DNA of 64,000 bases from Pontederia crassipes (Eukaryota > Streptophyta > Magnoliopsida > Commelinales > Pontederiaceae): positions 4,836,001-4,900,000 of the forward strand of contig JAUKPH010000018.1 of assembly GCA_030549335.1 (NCBI GenBank). Reading direction: 5' to 3'. The notes beneath the pieces were generated by a model that did no database searches, had not been told where the DNA came from, and saw only the letters and a list, made by a program, of their open reading frames with translations. The position numbers were made by a program, and so were the translations under genes. Below are positions 47,601 to 58,379 of this stretch, piece by piece. How positions within the stretch are numbered: position 1 is the first letter of the stretch; every line of letters begins with the position of its first letter.

Positions 47601-48293
47601 TCATTGATGCATTTGTTACTGTAATACTATTGCTTTTTATAAGGCTGTTATATGTTTTTTTATCACTATTTATTGTTGCAACTAATTTTGATTCTGATTA
47701 GTGCATAAAGATAGTATAAAGAATATGTGTTATGGTTGCTATTGGTTTCCAACATCATCTTGAATTTGGTTATTACTTCAGGAGCTGTTTCCTGTGGAAT
47801 AAATAGGGACCTCTTAAGTTATAGGGGATATAAAGCATCATCTCTGCTTGAAATATTTGATACATTGATTACATATGAGGGTTCAGAATTGGACATTGCT
47901 TTTCATTCCTAATTCCCTGCAATGATGCCAGGTTGCCCTGTTAACTTCGAGTTTGCTAACTACACCATCATCACATCCCAGTGCAAGGGTCCCAAATACC
48001 CAGCTAAAGAATGCTGTGCTGCTTTCAAGCAATTCGCATGCCCTTATGCTGATGAACTAAATGACACAACAAATGACTGCGCAACGACCATGTTCAGTTA
48101 CATCAACCTCAATGGACACTACCCGCCAGGCCTTTTCGCCAGTGAATGCCGTGAAAGCAAGGAAGGACTTGCATGCCCAGCTGATTCTCCTCAGTCTGGG
48201 AATGACAGTTCAGCTGCTGCTCTCATAAATCAGAAACTCATCTCCCTGATCGTTCCCATTTGTGCGACAACTTTAGTGTTCTTCTCTTCTTGA
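41609..48293 (+). CDS. LLG1: LORELEI-like GPI-anchored protein
   Basis: Small secreted, GPI-anchored co-receptor and chaperone for FERONIA-type receptor kinases at the plasma membrane, binding RALF peptides. Three exons: 41609-41696, 41791-41847, 47932-48293; junction codons (G+AT, A+GT) join in frame, giving 168 residues, the usual family length. Residues 1-22 form a signal peptide (MGSIRKNF then a Leu/Val/Ile-rich core). The mature domain starts at the CPVNFEF motif and has eight cysteines, including the CC pair in KECC, with the conserved NYTIITSQCKGPKYP and FSYINLNGHYPPGLF. A Ser-rich omega-site region (about SGNDSSAAA) and hydrophobic tail to the end signal GPI attachment. No broken residue is seen. 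Which paralogue (LRE, LLG1, LLG2 or LLG3) it matches cannot be settled here. Intron 2 is 6084 bp and repeat-filled. Confidence 0.95.
43066..43860 (-). mobile_element. LINE fragment (zf-RVT region) in LLG1 intron 2
   Basis: Read on the minus strand, 43549-43806 gives IWRLRIPQRIRIF and upstream matter, and 43228-43491 gives CGAADEDIDHIFFQCVTAREVWQRF: the paired halves of the zf-RVT zinc-binding region of plant LINE-type ORF2. A T-run at 43067-43075 on the plus strand is the A tail, so this is a 5'-truncated LINE inserted antisense to the gene. A frameshift separates the two halves. Confidence 0.82.
43897..44705 (+). repeat. Upstream copy of duplicated intron block (carries the SINE)
   Basis: This block is about 93-95 percent identical to 46888-47513 once the SINE and its extra target-site copy are removed (about 617 against 626 bp). 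It begins TTAGCACATAAAAGTTAG and ends at TCTTTTTTTTTGT. Minor differences include GAAGTTTGCTTAT against GAAGTTGACGTAT. The copy nearer exon 3 continues into intron sequence without a break, so it is the original right flank. Confidence 0.9.
44118..44326 (+). mobile_element. Au-type SINE, full length, with 17-bp TSD
   Basis: A short tRNA-derived non-autonomous retroelement at 44135-44309, with the phrases CCCGGATAAAGGAGGAGGG, TAGCCGACCCCACCTAGTGGG and a terminal TTG repeat, known marks of Au SINEs. The flanks AATTGTTTTTTTTTGCA (44118-44134) and AATTGTTTGTTTTTGCA (44310-44326) form a target-site duplication with one mismatch. The sister block at 46888 holds just one copy of that site and no SINE. 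Confidence 0.93.
44706..46887 (-). mobile_element. Truncated LTR fragment in LLG1 intron 2
   Basis: The right end GGACGTTACA (to 46887) and the preceding text (CCAAAAGACCAAAACACCCC, about 46818-46837) resemble, on the minus strand, the 5' end of Tekay/Del-like LTRs such as the solo LTR at 51328. The left end lacks a matching TG or CA terminus and is joined directly to the upstream intron block at 44705/44706. There is no coding interior. I interpret it as an LTR cut by the event that duplicated the flanking block. Confidence 0.6.
45038..45246. repeat. Five iterons CCCTATTTCATGCCAAGAG in the truncated LTR
   Basis: Nearly identical words start at 45038, 45078, 45123, 45188 and 45227 (variants CATCCC, CAAGGG and TCCTATTT), with spacings of about 40, 45, 65 and 40 bp. 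They are in direct orientation and separated by non-repeated sequence. Confidence 0.85.
46888..47513 (+). repeat. Downstream copy of duplicated intron block (SINE-free)
   Basis: Homologue of 43897-44705 without the SINE. At 47108-47129 it reads GACTAATTGTTTGTTTTTGCA with a single target-site copy, an unoccupied insertion site. It is followed without interruption by LLG1 intron sequence that leads to exon 3. Confidence 0.9.
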
Positions 48294-48600
48294 AGCACCG
48301 CTGCATTTTTGAATTCTCCAGTCATACTCTGTCATTTCACGTCTTTGATATTTTGGAGAACTTTCTCACGGTGTAAAGAGTATCTAGGTCCCCGGATTCA
48401 GTTGTATGTATTTTCATCTGTATATTATTTGAGGTGGACATGTTGCTTTTTATGCTGTAATTTATATAATGTTTAACTGTTGTTATCTGTTGCTGGAATA
48501 CACGGCATGGGAAGTGTGGAAATATCATTGTGTAATTCTTCACGTTCTGAAGAGCTGCTTATTTTTATTATTATTTTGAGAAAAAAAAGATGTGAGTCAG
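48294..48600 (+). other. Probable LLG1 3' UTR
   Basis: AT-rich sequence after the stop, with possible near-upstream poly(A) elements such as TTTATATAATGTTTAA around 48460-48475. The cleavage site is not determinable. Confidence 0.5.
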
Positions 48601-49318
48601 GTGCTCACGCTCATTTTTTATTCATTATAAAAAATTGTATCTATTATAAAATATTTTATAACCTCGCTCGCTCATTCGTCAAATTATTAGCTGGATTAGA
48701 ATGTTGTCGAGATAGCACTTTTCATATTGCCTATAAAAACACAATTGCTATGATTTGTTCTCTCTTTTGTCATCGAAAAGCTCACACCTGCAGCTGAGTA
48801 GGAAGCGAGCCATGATGAGACATCTGTCAGCAGAAAAATGATTGAGAGGATGATGTTTTTGGGTTCAAAGAGGAAAGCCTTTTCCTGTTTAATATGAATA
48901 TGTACTGAGCTAAGATGTACTATTAGGCTATTGGCGTAAACAGATTAATTTATGAAAACTGTATTTATATCTTTTATTACAATATTCAATTTGTTTATCT
49001 CTTATTACAATATTCAATTTGTTTATTTATGTTATTAGTTTAGTTTATCAAATAGCTTAACTGCTTAAGCCACCTGTTGGCATCCCTTAAAAAATGCCTT
49101 TGTAACTCCAAATATCAGTGTTAGTGGTTCTAAAAATATTTGTACTGTGATGGGAAAATAGTTTTGTAGATAGTGATTAACATTTTAAGTAAGTCAAATA
49201 GTTAGTGATTAGTATTGGCGCTTTGAAAAGTTGTTTCATAAGCATGTATGAAGAGAAGGTAAAGAGGGGAAAGGGAAATGATGAGAAGGGAATGTAGGAG
49301 AATGAAGGTGAATATTTA
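48601..49318. other. Intergenic DNA
   Basis: No gene recognised. A 23-bp direct repeat (TCTTTTATTACAATATTCAA and beyond) occurs twice at about 48970-49022. Confidence 0.45.
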
Positions 49319-49642
49319 CCCATGTTTGGTTGATATCATTAAAGGGAAAGGAAGAGAATGAATGTTAAGTGATTAATTTATTTAGACGATTTTATCATTT
49401 ACATATATAGTTGTATATTTAATTTATTTGGTCAAAATTAAAAATAAATACTTAATATGTCTTTCCCCTCCTTTCCACCTCAATTTAGAGGGGAAAGAAA
49501 AATAGAACATTGGAGGAGAATGAAAGGGAAAGGTCTCCTCTTTTCCCCTTCAACTTAAATTCAATCAAACGAGGGGAACTGATTCTCCTCCTTTCTTTTC
49601 CCACTCTTTATCTTCCTTTCACCTCCAACCAAACAGACCCTT
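49319..49642. mobile_element. Putative MITE with TTTGGTTG-type ends
   Basis: The left end CATGTTTGGTTG with GGGAAAGGAAGAGAATG is roughly complementary to the right part, CTTTCACCTCCAACCAAACAGACCC. Purine-rich text on the left and pyrimidine-rich text on the right could fold back. Such ends occur in hAT-like MITEs. The ends do not match perfectly and I could not fix a TSD. Confidence 0.35.
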
Positions 49643-49659
49643 AACGTTTTCCTTGATTT

Positions 49660-50030
49660 CCTCAATTAATTACCATTAAAAAGTTAGGATGTTTATTCAT
49701 TTTTATGTTCATAATATTAAATTTTATATTAACCAAACAATATACTACTAAAATTTTAAAGTTATCAAATTAAAATTCGATAATGTGATAAAAATGTTAA
49801 ATTATATATATATTATATCTATAATATAAAATTGATAACTTATGAATTAATTATATAAATTAAAAAAATTATAAATAGAAAATGGACTCCACGGGCTCCT
49901 AAATTTTTTTTAATTTATTAAAAATCACATTAAATCATATTCGAAACCCTCATTTTTTATTTTTTGGATTCGGTTTTTTTTTGCTGATAAGTTTTTCGAA
50001 TTCGTCAAGTTTTTCTTACATCCCTAGTGC
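49660..50030 (-). mobile_element. hAT-like MITE copy, one end visible
   Basis: The reverse complement starts TAGGGATGTAAGAAAAACTTGACG near 50028 and aligns through AGGAGCCC and TTAATTCATAAGTTAT with the complete MITE at 59494-60004. The opposite terminus was not found, so the copy looks truncated or diverged. Confidence 0.6.
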
Positions 50031-50379
50031 TAATTAAAAAAAAACAACTTATAATTCGTCAAGTTTCAATCTTCTCCAAACTCATGGATGTCTTTTATCT
50101 TTTTTCTAAGATTTATGTGAAGCTTTTTAATCTTCTTTCTTTTGCACCACACATTAAATGACTTCCTATAATTAACATGACAAACTCTAATGCTTTAGTA
50201 ACATGTCCATTAAAATCTAATGATGAAACCAATGCATGTTAATATGACAATCATATGGTAATTAATAAAAGTTTATCACAACCAATTAGGAATGACATCC
50301 GACCCTGTTTGGGGATCCGACGGCCATCGTCTTCACCTCCACCTTCTCCTCCTTCCATCAATGCTCGAACAATCAAAGG

Positions 50380-50925
50380 GATCTTCAACCTCCACCATGC
50401 TCCTCCACATTTTCCCACCGCCTCACGGCCCTCTGCTCCAAGGGCTGCCCCAGCAACGCCTTCCCCCTCCTCTCTCTACACCTTGGCCATTTCCTCCCCC
50501 TCCACTCTAGTCTCGCTCCCCTTGTAGTTCACGCCACTACGGCCGATTTCTACCTCAATTTCCGCGTCCACCGCCTCCTCCTCTCCCCTTCGCCGAGCTT
50601 CCTCGTGAACCCTGTCTTCTCCACCCGACTGCTCAACATGTATGCTTCCTATGACGCTCCCGTCGAGTGTTTGACGCCCTGCCCGATGGTGGAATGCCAT
50701 GATCAAGCTGCGCCCGGAATGAGCACTTTGGCGACGCCCTCAAGCTCTTCCTGCGCTTGCCCTTCTACAACGACCGTCGTCGTTGCCTTCTCCGATGTCA
50801 ATGTCTCGCCGCCCTCCTCTAGCAAGTGTCGCTGTCCTCCTTTAGCGGCCCTCGCCGTCATCCTTCACGACATCCTCATCGCCCTCCTCGCTGGCGGTGA
50901 GAATGTCTGACCGTCATGGAGGTTG
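50380..50925 (+). pseudogene. PPR-like (pentatricopeptide repeat) gene fragment, broken
   Basis: Read across frames, the GC-rich stretch gives LTALCSKGCPSNAFPLLSLH (about 50425-50485), then PVFSTRLLNMYASYDAPVE (about 50608-50665), then RVFDALPDGG and NEHFGDALKLFLRLPFY (about 50665-50770). The order LLNMYA, RVFDALP, ALKLF is that of PLS-class PPR proteins, RNA-binding factors of mitochondria and plastids. At least one frameshift (near 50660) and a stop (near 50700) interrupt it, and only about one to two repeats are present, so it is a dead fragment, perhaps carried here by a transposon. Confidence 0.5.
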
Positions 50926-51084
50926 AAGATCCCATGATCAGTTCCCTCGTTGTTGTTGTCTGATCAGCATCAAGGAAAAAAGAGGGACCGTCTGCCATGA
51001 TGTTAGGGTTAGGGAGGAAGAAAGACATATGAAAAAGTGGACAGTTGATATTTAAGGTGATTTGATGGATAACAAATTATATAT

Positions 51085-51260
51085 ATAATATGGGTGCTGA
51101 AATTCGGGGTCCTGATGGGGCAGGGGCAATCCACCCGCCCCGATCCCCGAAAGAGAGGGCGGGGCAGTTTGCCCCCATCCCCGCCCCCGTGAGGGAAATC
51201 CTCAAATTTGGGGCCCCAATCGAAGAATCCCTACGGGCCCGTAAGGGGTGGGAGATATTG
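51085..51260. other. GC-rich patch with G/C runs
   Basis: Runs such as GGGGCAGGGGC and CCCCGCCCC in an otherwise AT-rich context, partly self-complementary. No coding signal. It resembles the GC-rich cores found in some plant MITEs, but no termini were found. Confidence 0.35.
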
Positions 51261-51322
51261 TCATCCTTACAATCGATGGTTATCACAACTGATGCATGTT
51301 ATTTATATTAATATCAATCTCC

Positions 51323-53351
51323 ACTTCTGTAATACCTCAAAATTTCATCTCTAAAAAGTAAGGGCGATAAGGTCATTCGACTGTGTTAACCTATTCGCCA
51401 TCACATAATCATAATAAATATAATATTCAACTATTATAGCGGAAACATAGCCAATGAAATAAGATAAAAAAACTCTTTTCAAACATAGCAAAATACTTTG
51501 ATAAATCATCAAAAGTAATGTCAATTGTCGCATCACTAATAGCAATTAAAATATCTTAAAATCATAGTCAAATATACTCAATATCATTTGACTCTAAGAC
51601 TCTTAGTCCAATGTGTAATCTTTCTTGTCATGAGCTGAGTCGCCATCATCTATATTTTAGTTACGTGCACGGATCCAAGGTGCAGAATTTCCTAGTTAGA
51701 GTATGTAAAAGCCATGCAATGAAATGCCATGATCCCAAACAGGATACTACATGGTATGCATCATCATATTTAAATAATAAAAAGAAAATAATATGCATGT
51801 CATGTTCTTAACATATGATCTACATGTCATTCATTTATACCATTTCTATCACCATGCAATAAAATAAACGCATGACAAGACATGTAATCACTATCATCAT
51901 ACTTTTAGTATGGATATTCATACCAATCATCAATTTAATCATAGGCACATAAGTGAAGTACACTTAGCATAATCATTGCCTCCATAACTTTTTTCAGGGT
52001 TGCTTTATAACTCTTTCCGACTTTCACTTTCGTGGGACATCATTTTCATATGATCGATCATTGGCCCTTCTTATTGTTATATCTTTTGATAGTTGAGATT
52101 TATGTCATTGACCTCTCAATAGGCTAGCTAAGCCTTGGAGACAATGCTCCACTCTCATCCGAAGGTGACATCAGAATGCACACACCATTGTCGATGTGTA
52201 TAACGATCATTCTAGAGAAGTCTCATTCGAGGGCGACATCGGAATGACACATCATTGCTGACATGTGTAACGATCATTTCGGAAAAAAATCGATAAAGGG
52301 TCATAGATGGTCGACATGTAACATCATCCACAACTGGGTTCATTATGCTTGTCAATCAATAATCATTAACGTCACTCAATCTTCATGTTTAACCTAGTTA
52401 TGTGGGGAACATGCATATACGTGTATCTAGGTTCTTATACAACCAATGAACATCAATACATACTATTAATGCATTGATAATAACATTTTATATAACATAT
52501 ATGATTTTTGATATCATTCATGGCTGTGAAAGATGTTGTCATGGCTGTGACAAAATCTTGAAAAATGCCCTTCTGTCATGGTCGTGCTAGGACATAGTCA
52601 CGGCCGTGCCGAGCTTTGTCATGACCGTGACATTAGCCGACACGGGCATGATAGAAGCCCTATTTTGGGAGATTTCTCAGCCCTTCTGTCATGGGTGTGA
52701 TGGATTGTGCCACGGCCATGACAGAACTCTGGAACTTCGCCATCCAGTCTGATTTTAAACGATTTTCCATCCAAAATTTAGGGAAAATGATACACAACCT
52801 AATGAATCATTCAGACATATTTTCTAGACATTATAGGGTCAAAAGAACTTCAGAAAATATGTTAAAACATTCAGATTTGAGATTTAGGGTTCAACCCCCA
52901 ATTCATAAACCATATGAAGAGCATATGAACCCTAACACTAGATCTAATTATAATTCCTATATATGGCATAAATCTAATGATCTCACAGAGCAAAGCCCTC
53001 ATCACAATCCAAATATGAGGACAAAAGGATGTCGTCATGCTCTCAATCCAATCATGAAAAATCATTAAAATCCATTGGGAGAGAAGAGAGGGGTTTTGGA
53101 TTCCCATTACATACCTTTCTTTTAAATCTTTCTCCTCTTTCTTCCTCTTCTTCTTCTTCTTCTTCTTCTTCTTCCTCCTCCTCCTCCTCCTTGTTCTTCT
53201 TGTTCTCCTCCCTCAAGCCCTAGCCGCCAAGAGATTCAGATGGAGAAAAAAGTAAACAAAAGGGAATAAGGGTCTTTATATAGGGGAGATAATGAAGGTT
53301 TGACCAAAAGTCCAAATTGCCCCCGATCAAAATTTAAGGTATTACAACTTC
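51323..53351 (-). mobile_element. Solo LTR (Tekay/Del-like), 2019 bp, with TSD
   Basis: Bounded by TGTAATACCTCAAAATTT (51328) and AAATTTAAGGTATTACA (to 53346), which are inverted copies of each other. The flanks ACTTC at 51323-51327 and 53347-53351 form a perfect 5-bp TSD. The minus strand carries a TATA-like box (CTATATAAAG, complement of about 53275-53284) close to the 53346 end, and its first 45 bases resemble the 3' LTR start at 55799. There is no interior, so it is a solo LTR. It includes a TTC/TCC microsatellite at 53141-53200 and CGGCCGTGAC-type repeats at 52540-52720. Confidence 0.93.
52525..52725. repeat. CATGGCTGTGAC / CACGGCCGTG repeats in solo LTR
   Basis: About eight imperfect words of the type TGTCATGGYYGTGAC or CACGGCCGTGCC, several palindromic around CGGCCG, occur in 200 bp (for example at 52521, 52538, 52578, 52599, 52619, 52690 and 52713). 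Confidence 0.75.
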
Positions 53352-54365
53352 TTCTAGTTTCTCCCTACATTTACACTTTTTTTAAAGTGCCAACAAATGG
53401 TGGACACCCTAATTTATTGCTTAACGTTAGTTTTCTCCAATGTGAAACCTTTCATTTTTTGTACGTTCCAATTCTCTACATTTATAAATGAGGAACTTGA
53501 GGCCACAACAAAATTCCACAACAATGAAGAACCGTCGACAACAATGACATGTCGACTACATGCATGTTTCTTTTTTTATTTTCATTTTCTAACACTAAAT
53601 CTTTGTGACCGTTGATCCACCCTCATCTTCGTCTCTCACATCTTTCGCCATTCCTTTGTTGGCGTCTTCTTCGATGGAATTGTTGTTTATGGCTGGTGCA
53701 ATAGCCTCCAGTGCAATTCGCTCACCCTCTATCTGTTTGAACGCAGGTTCCTATGAAAGAATCGAAATAACAAAACTAGATCTAATCACGATGAATCATT
53801 AGAAAACTTATTAAAATGAATGCGAAAACTTACAATTGTCCATCGTTCTCTTTCAATCACAAACAAGTTGTCCATAGACTTCATGTATTGATGAGCACTT
53901 GATGGAATGGAGTTCCAAAATGAAACCGTAGAAATCTATTATTCTTCTCATGGACGAGGAATGTAAAAGAAGAACTTTTCACCAAATATATTTCATTCAA
54001 ATTGTTATGTGTTTTGAGGACCATGCCCATCTATTTATAGTAGGCACAAGGGGTTTGAAGTTTCACCCATCATGAAACCTCCAAATGCACTTTTTGATCT
54101 CTATATGCCTTTTGGCGTTGATGTATATTTTGATTATTATGTATATATCATTTCATAACATATATATATATATATCTTTATATACCTTTTGGTATATATA
54201 TACACCCTTTAACTTTTTGGTATATACAGTTTTTGGTCTCTATACATATAATTCTATATCATTTCATATTAATAAATATGTCCATAAATATTTTGATCAC
54301 TTTATTTGGGTCTTAATATATTTTGACAACTCTTAATTGTATAATTATGTTCACATTAAACCCAA
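53352..54365. other. Repeat-derived DNA without clear boundaries
   Basis: No intact gene. A possible TATA box on the minus strand (CTATAAATAG, complement of about 54031-54040) and the surrounding text suggest a further LTR remnant, but neither terminus nor TSD was found. A (TA)n run lies at 54159-54176. Confidence 0.35.
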
Positions 54366-54369
54366 CCCA

Positions 54370-54556
54370 TGCCCCCTCGAGGACGACATCTTGCTGAAGC
54401 AGGACCCGCAATGAAGAGCGTGTTAAGGAATCCTGTTAGCTACGCCCCTAGTGACATCGAACCCTTGGACTTCCGCAGGTCGTGGAGTTTGCTTCTCAAT
54501 TCAACTTCTTCCTCTTCCATGGGTGGGACACGACGACTTCTGCCATGAGGAGATGT
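54370..54556 (-). pseudogene. Possible gag-like fragment
   Basis: On the minus strand the text reads RRVPPMEEEEVELRSKLHDL and then a stop. A basic start followed by an acidic, coil-forming stretch is reminiscent of the N-terminus of Ty3/gypsy Gag proteins, but this is weak evidence and no further domain follows. Confidence 0.25.
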
Positions 54557-55232
54557 AAAACATGAAAGAAGTCAAGAAGTAATGATCAAGGAGTTATAAA
54601 GAAACTCCTATAATGTACATGACAATGGAAGTGAAGTGACATCATATGCTATGATTATGTATGATAATATGAATGTATGTTTCTATTGTAGAATACTTGC
54701 AAATGATGGATATGGTAAATATGTATGACATGATGTTTATATTTCATAAAGGTTATATGAAGAATGATTGTAAGTATGCTGTAATGTCATGTAAGGTTTA
54801 TGATATAATTCATGGTATGCATGTTCATATGTTATTGTTATTATGATGATGATGCATCGCATATAGTATCATGTGATAGGATATCACATGCACGACCTTT
54901 ACATACTCTAACTGGGAAATCTTGCACTCTAGATCCGTGCAGGTAATCATGATTAAGTAATGGATAATAGCTCAAGCTCATGACGAAATGTTGCACATGC
55001 TTAGATTTAAATAAGTCTTTTAGTTCTATGTGAACATTGAGGTTAATGATGTACTGAATGTTTAGGCATTTGATGTTTTTCGAAGTATTAGTTATGATTT
55101 GATTATTAGAAAATTTTTATCTATTATGATTTTCTCAAAATTGTCAAGTCTTTCAATGTTAAATGACGTATGGCGAACGGATTAACGACGTGAAATTGCC
55201 TTAAATTTAAGGTAGATTTTGGGTCATTACAG

Positions 55233-55247
55233 TTGGTATCATAGAAT
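55233..55247 (+). other. Primer-binding site (initiator Met tRNA type), degenerate
   Basis: TTGGTATCATAGAAT lies one base after the LTR end at 55231. The intact sequence in active plant elements reads TGGTATCAGAGC; here the last part is mutated. Confidence 0.75.
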
Positions 55248-55389
55248 AGTTAAGACCTAAGTCTAACTAATGTGATGTTAAGAAGTTTAAGTCCATGTGC
55301 AACCGTCATGAGTAGCCATCAAAAGTCAAAAGATATGTAATGTCTAGTGTCATTGTATGTGGGTTTAAATTAACTAGTTAATGTCTGGT

Positions 55390-55740
55390 TAATTTCTTTG
55401 AAAAGGATGGAGGCAAAATGTCATCCAATGCTAATGCTAATGATGGAATTCAAGTTGACAATATTGTCAAGTTGATTATAGGCAATATGTAAAATGAAGG
55501 ATATGAATATGAGATGTTAGAAAAAAAAAGTGAAGTATGATGGTGCATGAGACCTAAGTGATATTGATGGTATCATAAGATACCTTCAAATAGAAAATGA
55601 AAGTTGTCCAACATTTTAATAACATGAATGATGAGGACTAAGGTAAGCTTTAGGCAACCGACGTCCATTGTGCCAATGTTATAGATAATGAATACCTTTA
55701 TGCTTTGATTATTATCGAAGTAAAAGATAATGAAGAAAAA
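55390..55740 (+). pseudogene. Gag remnant of the deleted element
   Basis: Short frame-broken peptides such as KYDGA, then DLSDIDGIIRYLQIE near 55533-55600 fit the start of a retrotransposon Gag domain (family pattern FDG..DP..ad.W). There are stops in every frame. It fills most of the space between primer-binding site and polypurine tract. Confidence 0.45.
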
Positions 55741-55784
55741 AATTTAGTGTACAAGTAAGATTAAAATTCGAGGATGAATTTCTT

Positions 55785-55798
55785 AAAGGGGAGAAGGA
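55785..55798 (+). other. Polypurine tract before 3' LTR
   Basis: AAAGGGGAGAAGGA directly abuts the TG of the 3' LTR at 55799, where plus-strand DNA synthesis is primed. Confidence 0.8.
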
Positions 55799-57545
55799 TG
55801 TAACATCCATAAATTTTGGGCCAATGATATTTGTGCCTTTTGGACCAAAACGCTAATGTAACCCTATATAAAGGTCTAACAAGTCTATTAGTCTCCTCAC
55901 AAACCTAGCCGTCAACCCTTCCTCCTCTCTCTTTTCTTCTCCACAAAGAAAACTCTAAGATTGGGAGATTTAGAATCATATTCTTCATGATGGTTATTTT
56001 TTATGATCCACATGAAGGAGTAGATTAAGAGTTCAAGGGAAAGGACAAGAAGAAATAGAAGCTTTTAGATGATGAAGAAGAAGGAAAAGATGATTAGGAA
56101 AATGGGAATTTTAGAACTAAAATCCAAATATATGTAAAGGGGATCAAAACTCCTCTCTCCTCTCTCAATGATGTTTTATTTGGATTGAGAGTTTCAAGAA
56201 CACCTTGTTCTTAATAGGTAGTTTGATTGAGGATCGTATGATTTATGTTGCATAATCTATTAAATTCATGGCTGTCTTGCAATAATTATTTGGATAGGTT
56301 TTACTTATTAAAAAATTATGAATAATATATGGATGGAAAGCCCTCGAAGTCTAGTTTCTAGAGAAATACAATTTGAAGATGTATATAAATAGTTATGATT
56401 CAAACATCGGTCTGCTATCATGTTATCTCGGGTAACAGCGAAATGAAATTGTAAAATATATCATAAATTGGAAATACTGAATTAGGTTTGAAATTTATTC
56501 ACCGGTTAAAGGTTCAATTAACGTTATGTGAGAATTGGAATCATTTGAAAAGAACAAGTACAAATTAAATTATTAATATTTTAGTGTGTGCTGTCAGATT
56601 ACTATGTAAAGAATAAATCTCAATAGTTGTATGAATTTTTGGAATTAAATGCCAAAAAGATAAAATCCATGAATTTTATATGTGATTCCTATTAAAGTAT
56701 AGTTTGCAGGAAAATTAGAATCAATCAAAATAAACATCTAATTATTGAGTTATAATTTTTTTATTGATGATATGTTAGAATTGTCAAATAAGGAAGGTTG
56801 GCATATTATTATTTATGCCAATAATTGTTATGCTAATATTATGCATTTTCTTTGAATGTTTATAAACATTCCAAATACATTTATTTGATGATGTATAATG
56901 CTTTTTGATGTTTCATACATTTTATATATGATGCTATTCATGAAACATTGATTGATGCATTGACGATCACCTAGACATACGTTTAGATATACTCAGTCAT
57001 AATTAGGTTAAAAGATGAAGAATGATTGACATGAATGATTATTGTATTACAATGCATAATGCACATAAAGTTTAAGAATAATATCCTTGTCACTCATCAA
57101 TGATGAAAAGCAAAGTCTTACACCTATGTATGTACTTCAAAGGGACCTAAGCCTGCGAAGTAAAGTCCTGCATTTGTGTATGTGCTTCTCAGAGAACAAA
57201 GTCCCTCATTAGAAAGTATGCATATATCCTGGAATAAAGTCCCTCTCTATTATAGTGTGTGTATTCTTCGAAATAAAGTATATCACTATTATAGTGTGTG
57301 TATTTTTTGAAATAAAGCCCCTCACTATTATGATGTGTGTTTCCAAGGATGTGACCTAGCTAGCCAATGTAATGATGTGATATGATTCTCCAACTATGTT
57401 AAGATCAAAGATATTATAAGATAAAGTAAGAATGAAAGTCAAAGTATCTTATAACAAAGAAAGAATGTTAAGATGATGAAATAAAGATGAAAAGTAAAGT
57501 CCTACACTTATGTATATACTTTAAGGGGATCTAAGTCTGAGAAGT

Positions 57546-58379
57546 TGATGAATATCATATTAATTAACCAATGTCTTAACTTTTATTTATATTTTATTTA
57601 AGAGTAAACTTATGTAATTTTCTTTAAACTTTATCATCTATCTAAATCTTTCTTTATTACTATCTTCCTACATTTTGTATATAATTTCAAAATTTCCTTC
57701 ATATTATCTATTTCCTTTTTCATGTTCATGCTATAAAATTTATTATATTACTTATGTTTTAATTTTTAATATAAATTATTTATAATTATTTTAATTTTAT
57801 CATCTTATATAAGTTCATTATAATTTTCTCTTTTAAATTTGACTTTATTATTACCTTCTTACCTTTTATTTTCAAATTCAACTTTAATTTCCTTATTACT
57901 AATATCCTTTTTTACATTCACTCTATAAAATCTAATCCCTTACTTTTCTCCTCTTCTTATTCTTCCACCATTAATACTATAATATACTTTTCTTTTTTCT
58001 ATTTGTTTTCTATTAATTCGTATTTTTTTTACTTTCTTTTGAAAAAAACTGGATTGAACCAATTTTTTGATTCAACCCGATTCTAGCTGGGTTGACTCGG
58101 TTCAATCTGTTTTTTTTTTGCATTCTGATTTTTAATATGAAACCGGATCATACTAATGGGCGATTCGCAATTGAACTGTTTAGACTGGTTGGTCTGATTC
58201 GATTTTAAAAACAGTGGCTTTGATCCTATGGGGCACCAACCACAACCAAGATCCCATCGTCACCATGAAGATGCACAACCTTTCTTGTTCTTGCATTGCC
58301 CATGGTTAACATGTTCTTGCTGTCACTTTGCACGTCTGATCATAGCAACACAGTAGAGAACTTTAACATACAAGCATGC
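57546..58379. other. AT-rich non-coding DNA
   Basis: No gene seen. At 58040-58220 there are imperfect GGTTGAACC/GGATTGAACC words resembling low-complexity repeats. Confidence 0.4.

Larger units (their letters stand above)
54560..57545 (+). mobile_element. Internally deleted Tekay/Del-like LTR retrotransposon
   Basis: A 5' LTR remnant (about 54560-55231) ends GGGTCATTACA and is followed at 55233 by TTGGTATCATAGAAT, a degenerate initiator-Met tRNA primer-binding site. After only about 567 bp of interior comes the purine tract AAAGGGGAGAAGGA (55785-55798) and then a 3' LTR beginning TGTAACATCCATAAATTT at 55799, with a TATA-like box CTATATAAAGG near 55864. The phrase ATTCGAGGATGAATTTCTTAAAGGGG before it is typical of Tekay/Del elements. 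The 3' LTR fades at about 57545. Protease, reverse transcriptase and integrase are all gone. Confidence 0.82.

Noticed and set aside
53029-53223. Poly-Ser open frame
   Set aside because: It comes from a TTC/TCC microsatellite inside the solo LTR.
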